A DNA stretch of 64,000 bases from Mycobacterium sp. AT1 (lineage in GTDB: Bacteria > Actinomycetota > Actinomycetes > Mycobacteriales > Mycobacteriaceae), in contig NZ_MVOC01000023.1 in NCBI RefSeq assembly GCF_002043095.1, forward strand, positions 38,167 through 102,166. The letters are read 5' to 3'. Below, piece by piece: positions 1 to 11,038 of this stretch. The notes below the pieces were generated by a model that saw only the letters and a program-made list of their open reading frames with translations, was not told the DNA's origin and made no database searches. Numbering within the stretch: position 1 is the first letter of the stretch; each line of letters starts with the position of its first letter. The translations under genes were made by a program, and so were the position numbers.

Positions 1-1
1 C

Positions 2-427
2 CAGATCCACTACTGGGGAGACGTCCTCGTCGACGGTCTGTTCGGGCCCGAGCACGGCTCGCGGTGGATGCCTGCCGGCTCCGCCGTTGCCACCGGAATG
101 CGCATCTCGCTGCACAACGATCCGCCCGTCACTCCTGAGGAGCCGCTGCGCAACATCAGCGTCGCGGCCACCCGGGTGGCTCCGAGCGGCCGGGTGCTCG
201 GGCCGGAGGAGCGGCTGACGGTCGACCAGGCGATCCGGGCCCAGACGCTGGATGCGGCGTGGCAGCTGTTCTCCGACGACGTCATCGGCTCGTTGGAGGT
301 CGGCAAGTACGCCGACCTGGTGGTGCTCTCGGCCGATCCGCGTTCGGTGCCGCCGGCGACGATCGCCGACCTGGACGTTCGCGCCACGTACCTGGCGGGG
401 CGGCGCGTTTATTCGAAATCTGACTAG
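2..427 (+). CDS. Amidohydrolase (YtcJ-like), C-terminal part only
   Basis: This is the 3' end of a gene that begins before the window. The reading frame is open from base 2 to the TAG stop and encodes about 141 residues. The segment holds the C-terminal part of an amidohydrolase/YtcJ-type metal-dependent hydrolase: a HNDPPV motif, then the family's closing block, where a GSLEVGKYADLVVLS run marks the return to the small composite beta domain. In M. tuberculosis the gene beside menC is Rv0552, a protein of this family, so orthology is likely. The substrate cannot be told. The metal ligands would lie upstream and are not visible. Confidence 0.85.
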   Translation, partial: QIHYWGDVLVDGLFGPEHGSRWMPAGSAVATGMRISLHNDPPVTPEEPLRNISVAATRVAPSGRVLGPEERLTVDQAIRAQTLDAAWQLFSDDVIGSLEVGKYADLVVLSADPRSVPPATIADLDVRATYLAGRRVYSKSD

Positions 428-458
428 CCGCTGGTTCCGTCATGGCACGCTGGCGCAC

Positions 459-2021
<1,563 letters not shown>

Positions 2022-2026
2022 AGGGT

Positions 2027-2848
2027 CTAGGGCGAGACGGCTGCGCTGCGCGCCCACGGGGCGAGCCGACGATAGGGATCGCCTTCGCGGATCTCCAGCA
2101 GTGCGGCCAGCTCGCCCTCGAGTGCGGCCTTGGCCCGCTCACGCACCGTGGCGGTCCACTTCTCGGTGACCGCGCCCTTGGGTCGGGTGGTGTCGATCGG
2201 CGTGCCGAAGCGCAGATACGTGCGTTGTGGCCGCGGGATCATGGTCGGTCCGATGCCGCGAACCAGCGGCATCCCCATGTCCGTGGTGCCGGTCAGGCGT
2301 TCGGCGAGGGGCTTGGACCACCGCGCCCAGCGGCCGTCGCTGGTGGTGAGCACGTGGTAGGCGTCGTCGCCGCCGACCAGCGCCGCGGGGATGATCGGGT
2401 AGCCGTGCTCCACCGCGAGCCGGGCAAATCCGTTGCGGCCCTGCCACATCAGCGTGTACAGCTGGTCGCGGGCTTTGCTGACCTCCCGGCCACCGCCGGG
2501 GAACACGAGGATCGGCTCGCCGGCAGCCATGAGTTCGCGCGCCGTCTCCGGCGTCCCGACCACCGCCCCCGCGGCGGCGAAGAGGTCTGCAGGCACGCCC
2601 TTGACGTTGCCGAACCGGCGGTCGGCCAGCGGCCGCACCCGGATGCCGATCTGGCGTCGCACCACGTATGGGATCAGCAGGGCTTCGGTGCCCGCCTGGG
2701 TGTGGTTGCCGACGAGGAGGAAGCGGCCGTCGGTCGGGAGGTTGTCCAGCCCGTCGAGGTAGGGCTTGGAGGCCGAGACGAGGGGATCGATGCGGTCCGC
2801 GACGTTCTCGATCCACCGCTGGTACGTCGACACCTCGATGAGTGGCAT
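2027..2848 (-). CDS. Lysophospholipid/glycerol acyltransferase family protein
   Basis: Predicted membrane-associated LPLAT-family acyltransferase, 273 residues. An acyl-acceptor motif resembling the PlsC NHxxxxD box appears as VGNHTQAG (46-53), although the usual aspartate is replaced: NHTQAGTE offers a glutamate instead. A second family motif is FPGGGREV (116-123), similar to the EGTR-type substrate-binding block of DGAT/TMEM68-like enzymes. The ATG start is preceded by TACACT and six bases, so the message is probably leaderless. The gene is divergent from menC with only 23 bases between the start codons. It could acylate a lysophospholipid, diacylglycerol or a glycolipid; the sequence does not decide. 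Confidence 0.82.
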   Translation of the reverse strand: MPLIEVSTYQRWIENVADRIDPLVSASKPYLDGLDNLPTDGRFLLVGNHTQAGTEALLIPYVVRRQIGIRVRPLADRRFGNVKGVPADLFAAAGAVVGTPETARELMAAGEPILVFPGGGREVSKARDQLYTLMWQGRNGFARLAVEHGYPIIPAALVGGDDAYHVLTTSDGRWARWSKPLAERLTGTTDMGMPLVRGIGPTMIPRPQRTYLRFGTPIDTTRPKGAVTEKWTATVRERAKAALEGELAALLEIREGDPYRRLAPWARSAAVSP

Positions 2849-2854
2849 CACCCG

Positions 2855-2864
2855 AGTGTAGGTT
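2855..2864. promoter_or_regulatory. Overlapping divergent -10 hexamers, acyltransferase/menC
   Basis: On the minus strand TACACT (2860-2855) stands six bases before the acyltransferase ATG. On the plus strand TAGGTT (2859-2864) stands seven bases before the menC GTG. Both fit TANNNT at leaderless distance, and they share the TA step at 2859-2860, the geometry of a symmetric bidirectional promoter. This is inference from sequence; no start-site data are available. Confidence 0.55.
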
Positions 2865-2871
2865 TCGATCC

Positions 2872-3885
2872 GTGGACGAAGAGGGTGTCGGCGAGCGCAG
2901 AACACCGCCCAGTCTGGACGATCTGCTGCAGCGCCTGCACGTCGTGTCGCTGCCGATGCGAGTTCGCTTCCGCGGCATCGACGTTCGCGAGGTTGCCTTG
3001 ATAGAGGGCCCTGCCGGCTGGGGTGAGTTCGGCGCCTTCCTCGAGTACGAGCCCGCCGAGGCGGCGTATTGGTTGGCCTCGGCGGTCGAGGCGGCCTGGA
3101 TCGCACCGCCAACGCCCCTGCGGCAGTGGATCCCGATCAACGCCACCGTCCCCGCGGTACCGGTGGCCCGGGTGCCAGAGGTGTTGGCCCGCTTCCCCGG
3201 AGCGCGCACCGCCAAGGTCAAGGTCGCCGAGCGGGGGCAGACCCTCGCCGAGGACGTCGCCAGGGTCAACGCCGTCCGCGAGCGGGTGCCGCTGGTCCGG
3301 GTCGACGCCAACGGCGGGTGGACGGTCGCCGAGGCGGTGGCCGCCTGCGCGGCCCTCACCGCCGACGGCCCGCTGGAGTACGTCGAGCAACCCTGCGCGA
3401 CCGTCGCCGAGCTGGCCGAGGTGCGGGCACTGGTCGACGTTCCGGTGGCCGCAGACGAGAGCATCCGCAAGGCCGAGGACCCGCTGCACGTCGTGAACTC
3501 CGGCGCCGCCGACGTGGCCGTGGTGAAGGTCGCCCCGCTCGGTGGCGTGGCGCCGCTGCTGCACATCGCCAGCCAGATCGACGTTCCGATCGTGGTGTCC
3601 AGCGCGCTCGACTCGGCAGTCGGCATGTCGAGGGGTCTCCTTGCCGCGGCGTGCCTGCCCGAGCTGCGGTACGCCTGCGGGCTCGGCACTGGCGGTCTTT
3701 TCGTCGAGGACGTCGTCGACCCCGCGCCCCCCGTGGACGGTCAGCTGCCGGTCGGGGCCGTGGCGCCCGACCCGGCGCGGCTGTCCGGGCTGGCCGTGCC
3801 GCCCGACCGGCGACGGTGGTGGGTCGAGCGGATCGCGGCCTGCTACCCGCTGCTGTCGCAAGAGCTTCGCCTAGAGGAGAACTGA
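2872..3885 (+). CDS. menC: o-Succinylbenzoate synthase MenC
   Basis: Enolase-superfamily enzyme that dehydrates SHCHC to o-succinylbenzoate in menaquinone synthesis. From the GTG start it has 337 residues. The KxK motif carrying the catalytic base is K115-V-K117. The metal ligands are D145 (DANGG), E172 (EQP) and D195 (ADES), and the second lysine is K219 (VVKV). The region around GPAGWGEFGAF matches the mycobacterial ortholog Rv0553 closely from memory. The GTG was chosen because it lies seven bases after a TAGGTT -10 and gives an N-terminus near the M. tuberculosis length. Its stop overlaps the next gene by one base (TGATG). Confidence 0.93.
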   Translation: MDEEGVGERRTPPSLDDLLQRLHVVSLPMRVRFRGIDVREVALIEGPAGWGEFGAFLEYEPAEAAYWLASAVEAAWIAPPTPLRQWIPINATVPAVPVARVPEVLARFPGARTAKVKVAERGQTLAEDVARVNAVRERVPLVRVDANGGWTVAEAVAACAALTADGPLEYVEQPCATVAELAEVRALVDVPVAADESIRKAEDPLHVVNSGAADVAVVKVAPLGGVAPLLHIASQIDVPIVVSSALDSAVGMSRGLLAAACLPELRYACGLGTGGLFVEDVVDPAPPVDGQLPVGAVAPDPARLSGLAVPPDRRRWWVERIAACYPLLSQELRLEEN

Positions 3886-4631
3886 TGCAGATCGCGATCG
3901 TGCTCTACCCCGGCTTCACCGCGCTGGACTTCATCGGCCCCTACGAATCGCTGCGGTGGCTGCCCGACGCAGAGGTGCGCTTCGTCTGGCACCAGCCCGG
4001 ACCCGTCGCCGCCGACTCCGCCGTGCTGCTGGTCGGCGCGACGCATTCGTTCGACGAGACCCCATCGCCCGACGTGATCTTGGTGCCCGGCGGTTTCAGC
4101 ACCTTCGAGCACGCCCGCGACGAGGTGCTGCTCAGCTGGCTGCGCACGGCCCGTGCGACCGCGACGTGGACCGCGTCGGTGTGTTCCGGCTCGGTGATCC
4201 TGGCGTCGGCCGGGTTGCTCGAGGGCAAGCGCGCGACGTCGCATTGGGCGGCGGTGCCGACGCTGCGGGCCTTCGGCGTCACCCCGGTCGGCGACGAGCG
4301 CATCGTCCACTCTGGAGAGGGCCTCGTCACGTGTGCGGGCGTGTCGGCGGGCATCGACCTCGGCCTATGGTTGGCGGCCCAGATCGGTGGCGAGGACCGC
4401 GCCAAGGCCATTCAGCTGTCCATGGAGTACGACCCGCAGCCGCCCTTCGACTCGGGGCACATGTCGAAGGCGTCGGCGAAGACCAGGGCCACCGCCACCG
4501 CGATGATGGGCCGCGACCTGATGAAGCCCGCCCAGCTGAAGGCCACGACGCTGCTGCTGTGGGAGCAGGCGATCCGCGCCGCCCGGGCTCGCGGCAAGAA
4601 ACGCGGCGACGCGACGCCGTCGGCCCGTTGA
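3885..4631 (+). CDS. DJ-1/PfpI family protein (isonitrile hydratase-like)
   Basis: A 248-residue single-domain DJ-1/PfpI protein. The nucleophile-elbow cysteine is C100 in SVCSGSVILASAGLL, followed by GKRATSHW, typical of the group that includes isonitrile hydratase and the sensor half of GATase1-type AraC regulators. No DNA-binding domain follows, so it is not a full AraC regulator. D15 in the N-terminal ALDFIGPYE segment matches the position used by isonitrile hydratase. The start overlaps the menC stop, which implies translational coupling, yet no role in menaquinone synthesis is evident. Substrate unknown. Confidence 0.8.
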   Translation: MQIAIVLYPGFTALDFIGPYESLRWLPDAEVRFVWHQPGPVAADSAVLLVGATHSFDETPSPDVILVPGGFSTFEHARDEVLLSWLRTARATATWTASVCSGSVILASAGLLEGKRATSHWAAVPTLRAFGVTPVGDERIVHSGEGLVTCAGVSAGIDLGLWLAAQIGGEDRAKAIQLSMEYDPQPPFDSGHMSKASAKTRATATAMMGRDLMKPAQLKATTLLLWEQAIRAARARGKKRGDATPSAR

Positions 4632-4749
4632 GCGGAGCCACCCCGACGCCGACTTCTGCGCCAGGGCTCCCGATCGCATAATGCCGCGACCCAGGCGCAG
4701 AACTCGGCGGTCGGCGAAGCGGCCTTGGGACACCCCATCCCGCCCCAAG

Positions 4750-4755
4750 TAGGGT
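4750..4755 (+). promoter_or_regulatory. Candidate leaderless -10 of bpoC
   Basis: TAGGGT followed by seven bases and then the GTG start of bpoC. It fits the TANNNT spacing of mycobacterial leaderless transcripts. It sits in a 131-base gap that otherwise shows no gene. Confidence 0.5.
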
Positions 4756-4762
4756 CGGCCGG

Positions 4763-5545
4763 GTGAATCTGGCGTACGACGACCGCGGCTCGGGTGAGCC
4801 CGTCCTGTTCATTTCCGGCCGCGGGGGAGCGGGCCGGACGTGGCATCTCCATCAGGTTCCCGCCTTCCAGCGGGCCGGCTATCGCATCATCACGTTCGAC
4901 AATCGCGGCATCGGCGCCACGGAGAACGCACAGGGCTTCACCACCGAACAGGTGGTGTTCGACACCGCGAAGATGATCGAGAAGCTCGACGCGGGCCCGG
5001 TTCGGGTCGTCGGCGTGTCGATGGGGTCGTTCATCGCCCAAGAGCTGATGCTGGCCAGGCCCGACCTGGTGTCCGCCGCGGTGTTGATGGCGACCCGCGG
5101 CCGCGAGGATCGCACCAGGGAGTTCTTCAGCGCCGCCGAATACGAGTTCCTGCAGGCAGGTGTCGAACTGCCGCCCAAGTTCGAGGCGAAACTGCGGCTG
5201 CTGGAGAGTTTCTCGCCCAAGACGCTGAACGACGAGGCCGCCGTGCGCGACTGGATCGAGATGTTCACGATGTGGCCGGCGAAGTCGACTCCTGGCTTGC
5301 GCAGCCAGCTGAGAATCCGACCGGAGGGCAACCGGCTGCCTGCTTACCGGAACATTACGGCGCCGGCCCTGGTGATCGGTTTCGCCGACGACGTGGTGCT
5401 GCCGCCGCACCTCGGCCGTGAGGTCGCCGACGCCCTGCCCAACGGCCGCTACCTGCAGATACCCGATACCGGGCACCTCGGATTCATCGAGCGTCCCGAC
5501 GTCGTCAACGCCGCCATGCTCGAATTCTTCGCCGCGGGGGTATGA
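4763..5545 (+). CDS. bpoC: Alpha/beta hydrolase BpoC
   Basis: Alpha/beta-hydrolase of 260 residues, close to M. tuberculosis Rv0554 from memory. The nucleophile is S86 in GVSMGS; the acid is probably D210 in the GFADD turn; the base is H238 in DTGHLGF. Its oxyanion-loop region is GRGGAGRTW (19-27). Rv0554 was named as a bromoperoxidase homologue, but the fold and its position between menC and menD have also suggested a MenH-like role (SHCHC synthase); that remains inference. The GTG start is fixed by the leaderless promoter pattern before it and by alignment of the N-terminus NLAYDD. Confidence 0.9.
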   Translation: MNLAYDDRGSGEPVLFISGRGGAGRTWHLHQVPAFQRAGYRIITFDNRGIGATENAQGFTTEQVVFDTAKMIEKLDAGPVRVVGVSMGSFIAQELMLARPDLVSAAVLMATRGREDRTREFFSAAEYEFLQAGVELPPKFEAKLRLLESFSPKTLNDEAAVRDWIEMFTMWPAKSTPGLRSQLRIRPEGNRLPAYRNITAPALVIGFADDVVLPPHLGREVADALPNGRYLQIPDTGHLGFIERPDVVNAAMLEFFAAGV

Positions 5546-5557
5546 CAGGCTGTCAGA

Positions 5558-7192
5558 GTGAACCCGTCGACGATCCAGGCACGCATCGTCGTCGACGAAT
5601 TGATCCGCGGCGGTGTCCGAGACGTCGTGCTGTGTCCTGGTTCGCGCAACGCCCCGTTGGCGTTCGCCCTGCATGACGCGGATCGCGCCGGACGGCTGCG
5701 GCTGCACGTGCGCATCGACGAGCGCACCGCGGGGTTCCTGGCGATCGGGTTGGCTGCCTCCGGCTCGCCGGTGTGCGTGGCGATGACCTCGGGCACCGCG
5801 GTCGCCAACCTCGGCCCGGCGGTCGTCGAGGCCAACTACGCCCGCGTGCCGCTGGTCGTGCTCAGTGCCAACCGGCCCTATGACCTCCTCGGCACGGGCG
5901 CCAACCAGACGATGGAACAGCTCGGCTACTTCGGCACCCAGGTGCGGGCCACCATCAGCCTCGGATTGGCCGAGGGTGCCACCGAGACGATGGCGGCACT
6001 GAACGCCCAGTGGCGGTCCGCGACATGTCGAGTGTTGGTGGCGGCCAAGGGTTCTCGTAGTGCCAACGCGGGGCCCGTGCAGTTCGACGTCCCGCTGCGC
6101 GAGCCGCTGGTACCTGGTGTGGACGAGGCGGGCGAGTACGCGCCGGCGGGCAGGCCCGACGGGCGGCCGTGGACGTACACGCCACCGGTGACGTTCGACC
6201 AACCGTTGGACGTCGACGTCACCCCCGACACGGTCGTGATCGCCGGACACGGTGCAGGCGTCCATCCCAACCTGGCCGGACTGCCGACGGTCGCGGAACC
6301 CACCGCACCGCCGACGGAGAACGCGCTGCACCCGTTGGCGCTCCCGTCGCTGAAGCCCGAGCAGGTCATCATGTTGGGCCGCCCCACACTGCACCGCGGG
6401 GTGTCGGCGCTGCTTGCCGACTCGTCGGTGCCCGTGTTCGCACTGACCACCGGCCCGCGGTGGCCCGACGTGTCGGGCAACTCGCAGGCGACGGGGACGC
6501 GCGCGGTCGTCACGGGGACGCCCGACGAGGGCTGGCTACGCCGGTGCGCGGACGCCAACGCCCACGCCGTCGCGACGGTGCGCACCCAGCTCAGGGCTCA
6601 CCCCCTGACCACCGGTCTGCACGTCGCGGCTGCCGTCGCCGACGGGCTGCGCCCAGGTGACCAGCTGGTGCTCGGCGCCTCCAACCCGGTGCGCGACGCG
6701 GCGCTGGTCGGGCTGGACGCCCACGGCATCAAGGTCCGCTCCAACCGTGGCGTCGCGGGCATCGACGGCACGGTGTCGACGGCGATCGGGGCGGCACTGG
6801 CGCATGATCGCGCCGGTGGGGGCCGCACGGTTGCCCTCATCGGTGACCTGACGTTCGTCCACGACAGCTCCGGACTGTTGATCGGCCCCACCGAACCGAT
6901 TCCCGAGAACCTGACGATCGTGGTGTCCAACGACAACGGCGGCGGCATCTTCGAGTTGCTCGAACAGGGCGACCAGAGGTTCTCCGACGTGTCCTCGCGC
7001 GTCTTCGGGACCCCGCACGACGTCGACGTCGGCGCACTGTGCCGCGCCTATCACGTCGAGTGCAGGCAAGTGGAGCTGGACGGTCTTGCCGCCGAGCTCG
7101 ACCAACGCGTCGACGGCATGCGCGTTCTGGAGGTGAAGGCCGACCGCTCGTCGCTACGGGCGCTGCACGCATCGATCAGAGCAGCGCTGTGA
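5558..7192 (+). CDS. menD: SEPHCHC synthase MenD
   Basis: Thiamine-diphosphate enzyme that condenses isochorismate with 2-oxoglutarate, the first committed step of menaquinone synthesis. The 544 residues are near the usual mycobacterial size. The N-terminal block [15 protein letters not shown] contains the family signature, and E55 in DERTAGF matches the catalytic glutamate of other MenD proteins. The cofactor-binding motif runs from GDLTFVHD to SNDNGGGIF in the last quarter. GTG start 12 bases after bpoC; the stop overlaps the next gene (GTGA), so bpoC, menD and the following membrane protein probably form one unit. Confidence 0.96.
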   Translation: MNPSTIQARIVVDELIRGGVRDVVLCPGSRNAPLAFALHDADRAGRLRLHVRIDERTAGFLAIGLAASGSPVCVAMTSGTAVANLGPAVVEANYARVPLVVLSANRPYDLLGTGANQTMEQLGYFGTQVRATISLGLAEGATETMAALNAQWRSATCRVLVAAKGSRSANAGPVQFDVPLREPLVPGVDEAGEYAPAGRPDGRPWTYTPPVTFDQPLDVDVTPDTVVIAGHGAGVHPNLAGLPTVAEPTAPPTENALHPLALPSLKPEQVIMLGRPTLHRGVSALLADSSVPVFALTTGPRWPDVSGNSQATGTRAVVTGTPDEGWLRRCADANAHAVATVRTQLRAHPLTTGLHVAAAVADGLRPGDQLVLGASNPVRDAALVGLDAHGIKVRSNRGVAGIDGTVSTAIGAALAHDRAGGGRTVALIGDLTFVHDSSGLLIGPTEPIPENLTIVVSNDNGGGIFELLEQGDQRFSDVSSRVFGTPHDVDVGALCRAYHVECRQVELDGLAAELDQRVDGMRVLEVKADRSSLRALHASIRAAL

Positions 7193-7737
7193 GGACGGCG
7201 GTCGACCAGCTGGTTCGGTACCTGAAGGCGTTGTGGCAGGGCCTGATTCCGCATCTGTACGGCGATGCCAGCGAGACGCGGGCGCAGCGCATCATCCGCC
7301 GGGTGCGGATAGGGGTCGTGATCGTCGCCTGCTTGGTGACGTTGCAGTCGGTCCTGCTGGTGCTCGGCGCGTGGCGCAACGACCGCCAGATCGAGGCTGA
7401 CATGGGCGTGGCGGCCGCGGAGGTTCTCGACGCGGGCCCGCGCCGGTCGACCATCGAATTCGTCACCCCCGACCGCGTCACCTACCGGCCCGAACTCGGC
7501 GTGCTGTACCCGTCGGAGTTGGACACCGGCATGCGGATCTACGTCGAGTACGACAGGTCGAATCCCGATCTCGTTCGCGTGCAAGATCGCAACGCGTCAC
7601 TGGCGATCATTCCCGCCGCGTCGATCGCGGTGCTCGGCTGGTTGGCTGCCGCGGCAATCCTCAGTGGGCTGGCGGTCCTACAGCGTCGGCTGGACCGTCA
7701 GGACTCCATGACCTTGGTCAGCCAGTCGTCGTCGTAG
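7189..7737 (+). CDS. DUF3592-type membrane protein (Rv0556-like)
   Basis: A 182-residue protein with two predicted membrane helices, one near residues 38-60 and one near 138-162. Between them lies an extracytoplasmic domain of about 75 residues with the [16 protein letters not shown] segment typical of the DUF3592-like proteins that follow menD in mycobacteria. The GTG start overlaps the menD stop by GTGA. The 3' end overlaps the convergent lipoprotein gene by 40 bases. Function unknown; conserved linkage suggests a membrane role around the quinone pathway, which is only inference. Confidence 0.82.
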   Translation: MRTAVDQLVRYLKALWQGLIPHLYGDASETRAQRIIRRVRIGVVIVACLVTLQSVLLVLGAWRNDRQIEADMGVAAAEVLDAGPRRSTIEFVTPDRVTYRPELGVLYPSELDTGMRIYVEYDRSNPDLVRVQDRNASLAIIPAASIAVLGWLAAAAILSGLAVLQRRLDRQDSMTLVSQSSS

Positions 7738-8396
7738 ATGTCGAGCTTTTCACCGGCGTTGAGGTCGAAAACCGTTGGTGTGCCGGTGTTCAGCGGGTCG
7801 ACCTCGTAGAGGAATTCGAAGTTCGTCGACTCCATGTCGGCCAGCTCCGACGAGCTCTTCTCGGTGGCGCCGGATTCGAGTTGGCGTACCTGGAAGCCGG
7901 GGACGTCTGCCGCGCGGGCGAAGTCGGCGATCTTCGAGTCGTCCGGTCCCGTTCCGCCGGGCTCCTGATGTGCCCAGAGTTGTTCGACGAAGTGCTGGAA
8001 CTGCCTTCCGGTAGTGGCGACTTCCCCGCCCGGGGTGGCCGCCACGAACATGGCGTTGGCCACCCGGGCGGAGTGGCCGTCGGTGTCGGGGGAGTCGAGG
8101 AACGTCATCGGCCGATAGGTGACCGCGAGCTGACCCGTGCCGATGTAGTACGCGAACTGGTCGCCGAACTCGTGCTGTAGATCAGCACAGTGGGTGCACT
8201 GTGGCTCGGTGTAGATCTCCAGCTGCACGGGTGCGTCGTCCAGACCGGCGCGGATGCCGAACGAATCGTCGGTCACCGCAACGCGCGGTGGGTTCGGATC
8301 GCCCTGGGCGGTGCCGCTGACTGCGCGGGTACATCCGCTCACCGCGCCGACGAGTGCGACGGCAGCCACAACGACGACGACGAGCTTGCTTCGCAT
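7698..8396 (-). CDS. Thioredoxin-fold (DsbA-like) lipoprotein
   Basis: A 232-residue exported protein. The N-terminus has a lysine, a long hydrophobic run and a lipobox ending at C22 (GAVSGC), so it should be lipidated on the outer face of the membrane. The mature part is a DsbA/Fold_4 thioredoxin domain with an active-site motif C67-T-H-C70 after IYTEPQ, and a late TPTVFDLN segment giving the cis-proline. This suits a periplasmic disulfide oxidoreductase. It converges with the DUF3592-like gene and is divergent from mgtA. Confidence 0.85.
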   Translation of the reverse strand: MRSKLVVVVVAAVALVGAVSGCTRAVSGTAQGDPNPPRVAVTDDSFGIRAGLDDAPVQLEIYTEPQCTHCADLQHEFGDQFAYYIGTGQLAVTYRPMTFLDSPDTDGHSARVANAMFVAATPGGEVATTGRQFQHFVEQLWAHQEPGGTGPDDSKIADFARAADVPGFQVRQLESGATEKSSSELADMESTNFEFLYEVDPLNTGTPTVFDLNAGEKLDIYDDDWLTKVMES

Positions 8397-8483
8397 TCAC
8401 GCATTATGAGGTAGTTGACAGTCTTCGCGCGTCGTATCCCCGCGCGCAACCTCCAGTACAACCGGAGCTGTCAGCCTTCTGGG

Positions 8484-9611
8484 GTGCGCGTTGCAATCGT
8501 CGCGGAGTCCTTCCTCCCGAATGTCAACGGAGTCAGCAACTCGGTACTCCGGGTGATCGAGCATCTCCGCAGGACGGGCCACGAGGCGCTCGTCATCGCT
8601 CCGGACACCCCGCACGGTCAGCCGCCCGCCGACCGGGTCCACGACGGCGTTCGCATCCACCGGGTGCCGTCGAAGATGTTCCCCAAGGTCACCTCGTTAC
8701 CCCTTGGGGTGCCGCGGCCGCGGATGGTCGGCGTGCTGCGCGGTTTCCAACCGGACGTGGTCCATCTGGCATCGCCTGCGTTGCTCGGATACGGCGGACT
8801 GTTGGCTGCCCGGCACTTGGACGTGCCGACGGTGGCCGTGTTCCAAACGGACGTCGCGGGTTTCGCCCAGAGCTACGGCGCTGGGGTGATGTCACGGGCG
8901 GCGTGGGCGTGGACCCGTCACCTCCACGGCAAGGCCGACCGGACGCTCGCACCGTCCACGTCGGCGATCGAGAACCTCGTCGCGCATCACGTTCCGCGCG
9001 TGCACCATTGGGGTCGAGGGGTCGACGTCACGGGCTTCGCGCCGTCGGCACGCGACGATGCGCTGCGGTCGGCGTGGTCGCCCGCAGGCAAGCCGATCGT
9101 CGGCTTCGTCGGACGGTTGGCACCGGAGAAGCACGTCGAGCGGCTCGCGGTCTTGGCCAGACGTGACGACCTTCAGCTGGTCGTCGTCGGTGACGGCGTC
9201 GACCGGGGAAAGCTCGAAACGCTCATGCCGTCAGCGCTTTTCACCGGTGCGCTCTACGGTCGGGAGTTGGCCACCGCGTACGCCAGCATGGACGTATTCG
9301 TTCACGCCGGCGAGCACGAGACGTTCTGCCAGGCCGTCCAGGAGGCGATGGCGTCGGGCGTCCCCGTCGTCGCCCCCGATGCCGGCGGCCCGCGTGACTT
9401 GGTGACGCCGATGCACACCGGGCTGCTGTTGGGGGTCGACGAATTCTCCGACCGGCTGTCCGGTGCCGTCGACCATCTCCTCTCCGAGCGGCAGCGCTAT
9501 TCGATCGCGGCCAGGCGCAGCGTATTGACTCGCACCTGGCCCGCGGTCTGCGATCAGCTCCTCGGCCACTACGAGGAGGTGCTCGGCCGGCGCGGCGCCA
9601 AGGCGGCCTGA
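8484..9611 (+). CDS. mgtA: GDP-mannose-dependent alpha-mannosyltransferase MgtA
   Basis: GT4-family (GT-B fold) glycosyltransferase of 375 residues. The N-terminal [20 protein letters not shown] block nearly equals that of Rv0557 from memory. The C-terminal half has [11 protein letters not shown], the nucleotide-sugar loop, and an EX7E motif in [10 protein letters not shown] (about 279-287). Rv0557 (earlier called PimB) mannosylates glucuronosyl-diacylglycerol to make the anchor of a mannan-type glycolipid. I set the GTG start by that N-terminus; the reading frame is open further upstream but the extension is not family-like. Confidence 0.92.
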   Translation: MRVAIVAESFLPNVNGVSNSVLRVIEHLRRTGHEALVIAPDTPHGQPPADRVHDGVRIHRVPSKMFPKVTSLPLGVPRPRMVGVLRGFQPDVVHLASPALLGYGGLLAARHLDVPTVAVFQTDVAGFAQSYGAGVMSRAAWAWTRHLHGKADRTLAPSTSAIENLVAHHVPRVHHWGRGVDVTGFAPSARDDALRSAWSPAGKPIVGFVGRLAPEKHVERLAVLARRDDLQLVVVGDGVDRGKLETLMPSALFTGALYGRELATAYASMDVFVHAGEHETFCQAVQEAMASGVPVVAPDAGGPRDLVTPMHTGLLLGVDEFSDRLSGAVDHLLSERQRYSIAARRSVLTRTWPAVCDQLLGHYEEVLGRRGAKAA

Positions 9612-9708
9612 CAGACGCCGACCTCCGCTTGACGATCGGCTCCCGGAACTGCTTGCGTATCCGCACCGGGCCCGTCCACCACGCGGGCCGCCGACAGGTG
9701 GGATACCG

Positions 9709-11037
9709 ATGACGACGTCCAGTCCAGGCTCGACGCCGGCCCACGACGGCGTGCAGGGGTCGGTGGTCGTCTGTGCGGTCGCCATCGTGGCGGGTGCCTT
9801 CATCGGATTCGTCGGTGGCGCGTTCCGCTGGTGTCTGGAGCGTGCCGACGCCCTGCGAATCGATCTGTCCGACTGGGCACATCGGCTGGCCGGGCCGGGC
9901 TGGCTCGTCCCGATCATCACCACCGCCGTCGGTGCCGCCCTCGCCGCGTTGGTGGTGCGGTGGCAGCCATTGGCCTCGGGCAGCGGCATCCCGCACGTCG
10001 AGGCGGTGTACCGCGGCGACGCCGCACAGCCGGAGTTGCGGTTGCTTCCCGCCAAGTTCGTCGGCGGGGTGTTGGCGATCGGCTCGGGTCTGGTCCTCGG
10101 CCGGGAGGGACCGACCGTGCACATGGGCGCCGCGATCGGCGCCGCCGTCGCACGGTGTGCCCGCATCGGGGACGCGACGGTCCGGATGTTGCAGACGGCG
10201 GTGGGTGGCGCCGGCCTGGCCGTGGCCTTCAACGCTCCGATCGGCGGCGTCCTCTTCACCCTCGAGGAGGTGACGAAGGGCTTCCGGCTGCAGACCGTCC
10301 TCGCGACGGCCTTCGCAGCCGCCACCGGTGTCGGCTGTGCACGGCTCGTCGTCGGCGATCACCCCGACTTCGCCGTCCCCGAGGTGAATTCGCCGGGCCT
10401 GGGGTGGTTGCCGCTCTTCGTCGTCTTCGGCTTGGCAACGGGGTGTCTCGGTGTCTTCTACAACCGACTGGTGTTGGGCTTCGTCGACCACGTGAGGCTG
10501 GTGCCCCGGATACCGACGGTCGCGAAGGCCGCCGTCATCGGGGCGGTGATCGGCCTGCTGATGTTCGTGCAACCGTTGGCCACGGGCGGCGGTGACGACC
10601 TGACCCAGTCGATCCTCGGCGGACGGAGTCTGGAGCTCTCCGTCATCGTCGGCTTCCTGGCGTTGCGGTTCCTTGCCGGTCCGCTGTCCTACGCCGCGGC
10701 CGTCCCCGGAGGGTTGTTCGCGCCGCTGCTGGCCGTCGGAACGCTGTGGGGCGTGCTGTTCTCCGGCTGCTTCGACGCCGTCTGGCCGGGAAGCCATGCG
10801 TCTCTGGCGGTTCCGATGGCGATCGTCGGGATGTCGGCGTTCTTCGCCGCCACGGTCCGGGCACCGGTGACGGGGATCGTGCTCGTCGTGGAGATGACGG
10901 CCACGACGTCGGTGCTGGTGCCGATGCTGGCGGCGACCGCCGCAGCCGTGCTGGCGGCCGAGCTGCTGGGGTCGCCGCCGATCTACGACAGCCTGCGCGA
11001 GCGGATGCCTGCCGAACCCGGCAAGGATTTGGTATAG
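9709..11037 (+). CDS. CLC-family chloride/proton antiporter
   Basis: Polytopic membrane protein of 442 residues. The chloride-pathway signatures are GSGIP (91-95) and GREGP (131-135) with the gating glutamate E133. GGLFAP occurs near residue 330. The internal proton glutamate is retained: FNAPIGGVLFTLEE contains E186/E187, as in exchanging members, and a conserved tyrosine lies in SPPIYDSL near the C-terminus. These residues favour Cl-/H+ antiport over channel activity. No CBS domains follow. It ends two bases from the convergent SDR gene. Physiological role, perhaps acid tolerance, is inferred from the family only. Confidence 0.92.
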   Translation: MTTSSPGSTPAHDGVQGSVVVCAVAIVAGAFIGFVGGAFRWCLERADALRIDLSDWAHRLAGPGWLVPIITTAVGAALAALVVRWQPLASGSGIPHVEAVYRGDAAQPELRLLPAKFVGGVLAIGSGLVLGREGPTVHMGAAIGAAVARCARIGDATVRMLQTAVGGAGLAVAFNAPIGGVLFTLEEVTKGFRLQTVLATAFAAATGVGCARLVVGDHPDFAVPEVNSPGLGWLPLFVVFGLATGCLGVFYNRLVLGFVDHVRLVPRIPTVAKAAVIGAVIGLLMFVQPLATGGGDDLTQSILGGRSLELSVIVGFLALRFLAGPLSYAAAVPGGLFAPLLAVGTLWGVLFSGCFDAVWPGSHASLAVPMAIVGMSAFFAATVRAPVTGIVLVVEMTATTSVLVPMLAATAAAVLAAELLGSPPIYDSLRERMPAEPGKDLV

Positions 11038-11038
11038 C

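Noticed and set aside
3069..3884. N-terminal extension of the DJ-1/PfpI protein inside menC
   Set aside because: The upstream part is an Arg-rich shadow of menC; the ATG at 3885 gives the family start.
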